Below, one piece after another: positions 63,699 to 64,000 of a DNA stretch of 64,000 bases (its first letter is position 1; each line of letters opens with the position of its first letter). The stretch is from assembly GCA_047495785.1 (NCBI GenBank), contig JBLDXI010000024.1, forward strand, positions 2,108,001-2,172,000, written 5' to 3'. A program made the translations under genes and the position numbers. The notes under the pieces were generated by a model. The model was not told where the DNA came from, did no database searches, and was given only the letters and a program-made list of their open reading frames with translations. Source of the stretch: Lepidodermella squamata (taxonomy: Eukaryota; Gastrotricha).

Positions 63699-64000
63699 CT
63701 ATTTAAAAAATGTCAAAAAATTTCATTTTACAATTTTTTAAATTATTATTATTTTTCTGGAGAGAATTCGAAAATCTCAGCAAAATCTTTTTCGATTTAA
63801 TTTGAGCTGGTTTTAATTAATTTAATTAAATAAAAAATTTACAAAAAATGGAAATTCCACCTTAATTTCTTGTACAAGTAATTTTTTGTTAACAAAAATA
63901 GTTTTTCGTGATTTCTCAAAGGGCTATTTTTCAAATAACTCGGCGGTTTTTCTACGAAGAGGCAATATATCATCGATTTTATAGTATTATGGAGTCCTTG
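63699..64000. other. Partial intron at right edge
   Basis: AT-rich sequence upstream of the EF-hand exon of copy 3. No N-terminal exon is recognisable before the window ends. Confidence 0.45.

Overview
The window is a compact eukaryotic, almost certainly animal, genome segment with moderate to low GC. Genes are spliced. Reconstructing the exons in frame gives many introns of only about 50-60 nt, all beginning GT and ending AG, with varied short acceptors (not the uniform TTTTCAG of Caenorhabditis). The gene content is metazoan: a nuclear-receptor-like protein, a class C (GABA-B-like) GPCR, an SLC2A13-type transporter, an HNK-1-type sulfotransferase, and PAN/C-type-lectin/kringle proteins. A small-genome invertebrate (nematode-like, or another lineage with minimal introns) is likely. 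I cannot name the species.

Layout. 1-534: 5' part of an unrecognised gene running off the left edge. 2.2-9.7 kb: two single-exon putative glycosyltransferases (family A) flanking a spliced type II Golgi-like protein (family B), after a divergent nuclear-receptor-like gene at 4.2-5.3 kb. 10.2-12.6 kb: class C GPCR. 13-15 kb: debris, made of a copied transporter exon, a lysine-rich gene remnant and a 5'-truncated non-LTR retrotransposon. 16.2-17.7 kb: an unrecognised glycine-rich multi-pass protein. 17.9-18.9 kb: a coiled-coil gene or remnant split by a tRNA cassette. 19.6-24.3 kb: a five-exon SLC2A13-like transporter (minus strand). 24.3-28 kb: mostly non-coding. 28-44 kb: a dense carbohydrate block (A3, B2, two fucosyltransferase-like genes around an SLC35-like transporter, B3, a MADF-like DNA-binding protein, a carbohydrate sulfotransferase). 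45.4-49.3 kb: a secreted double-cyclase protein. 49.5-50.3, 60.5-62.5 and 63.1 kb to the edge: three calmodulin-like EF-hand genes. 52.3-59.9 kb: two tandem six-exon PAN/CTLD/kringle genes, with relics of further copies.

How it fits together. About ten genes between 2 and 44 kb look like secretory-pathway carbohydrate enzymes or their substrate transporter. They are type II membrane proteins with DxD or DD motifs, fucosyltransferase-like enzymes, a nucleotide-sugar-transporter-like protein and a sulfotransferase. The order fucosyltransferase-like / SLC35-like / fucosyltransferase-like, on one strand with gaps of 136 and 208 bp, is operon-like. The lectin-rich genes at the right could bind glycans, but a functional link is only an inference.

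Repeats. A convergent tRNA-Leu(CAA)/tRNA-Ala(CGC) cassette occurs four times, twice inside protein-gene introns. Three short elements with inverted terminal repeats are visible, one with a clean 7-bp target duplication. A 0.67-kb inverted duplication copies part of the transporter. Exon coordinates below come from reading splice sites and frames by eye, not from transcripts.
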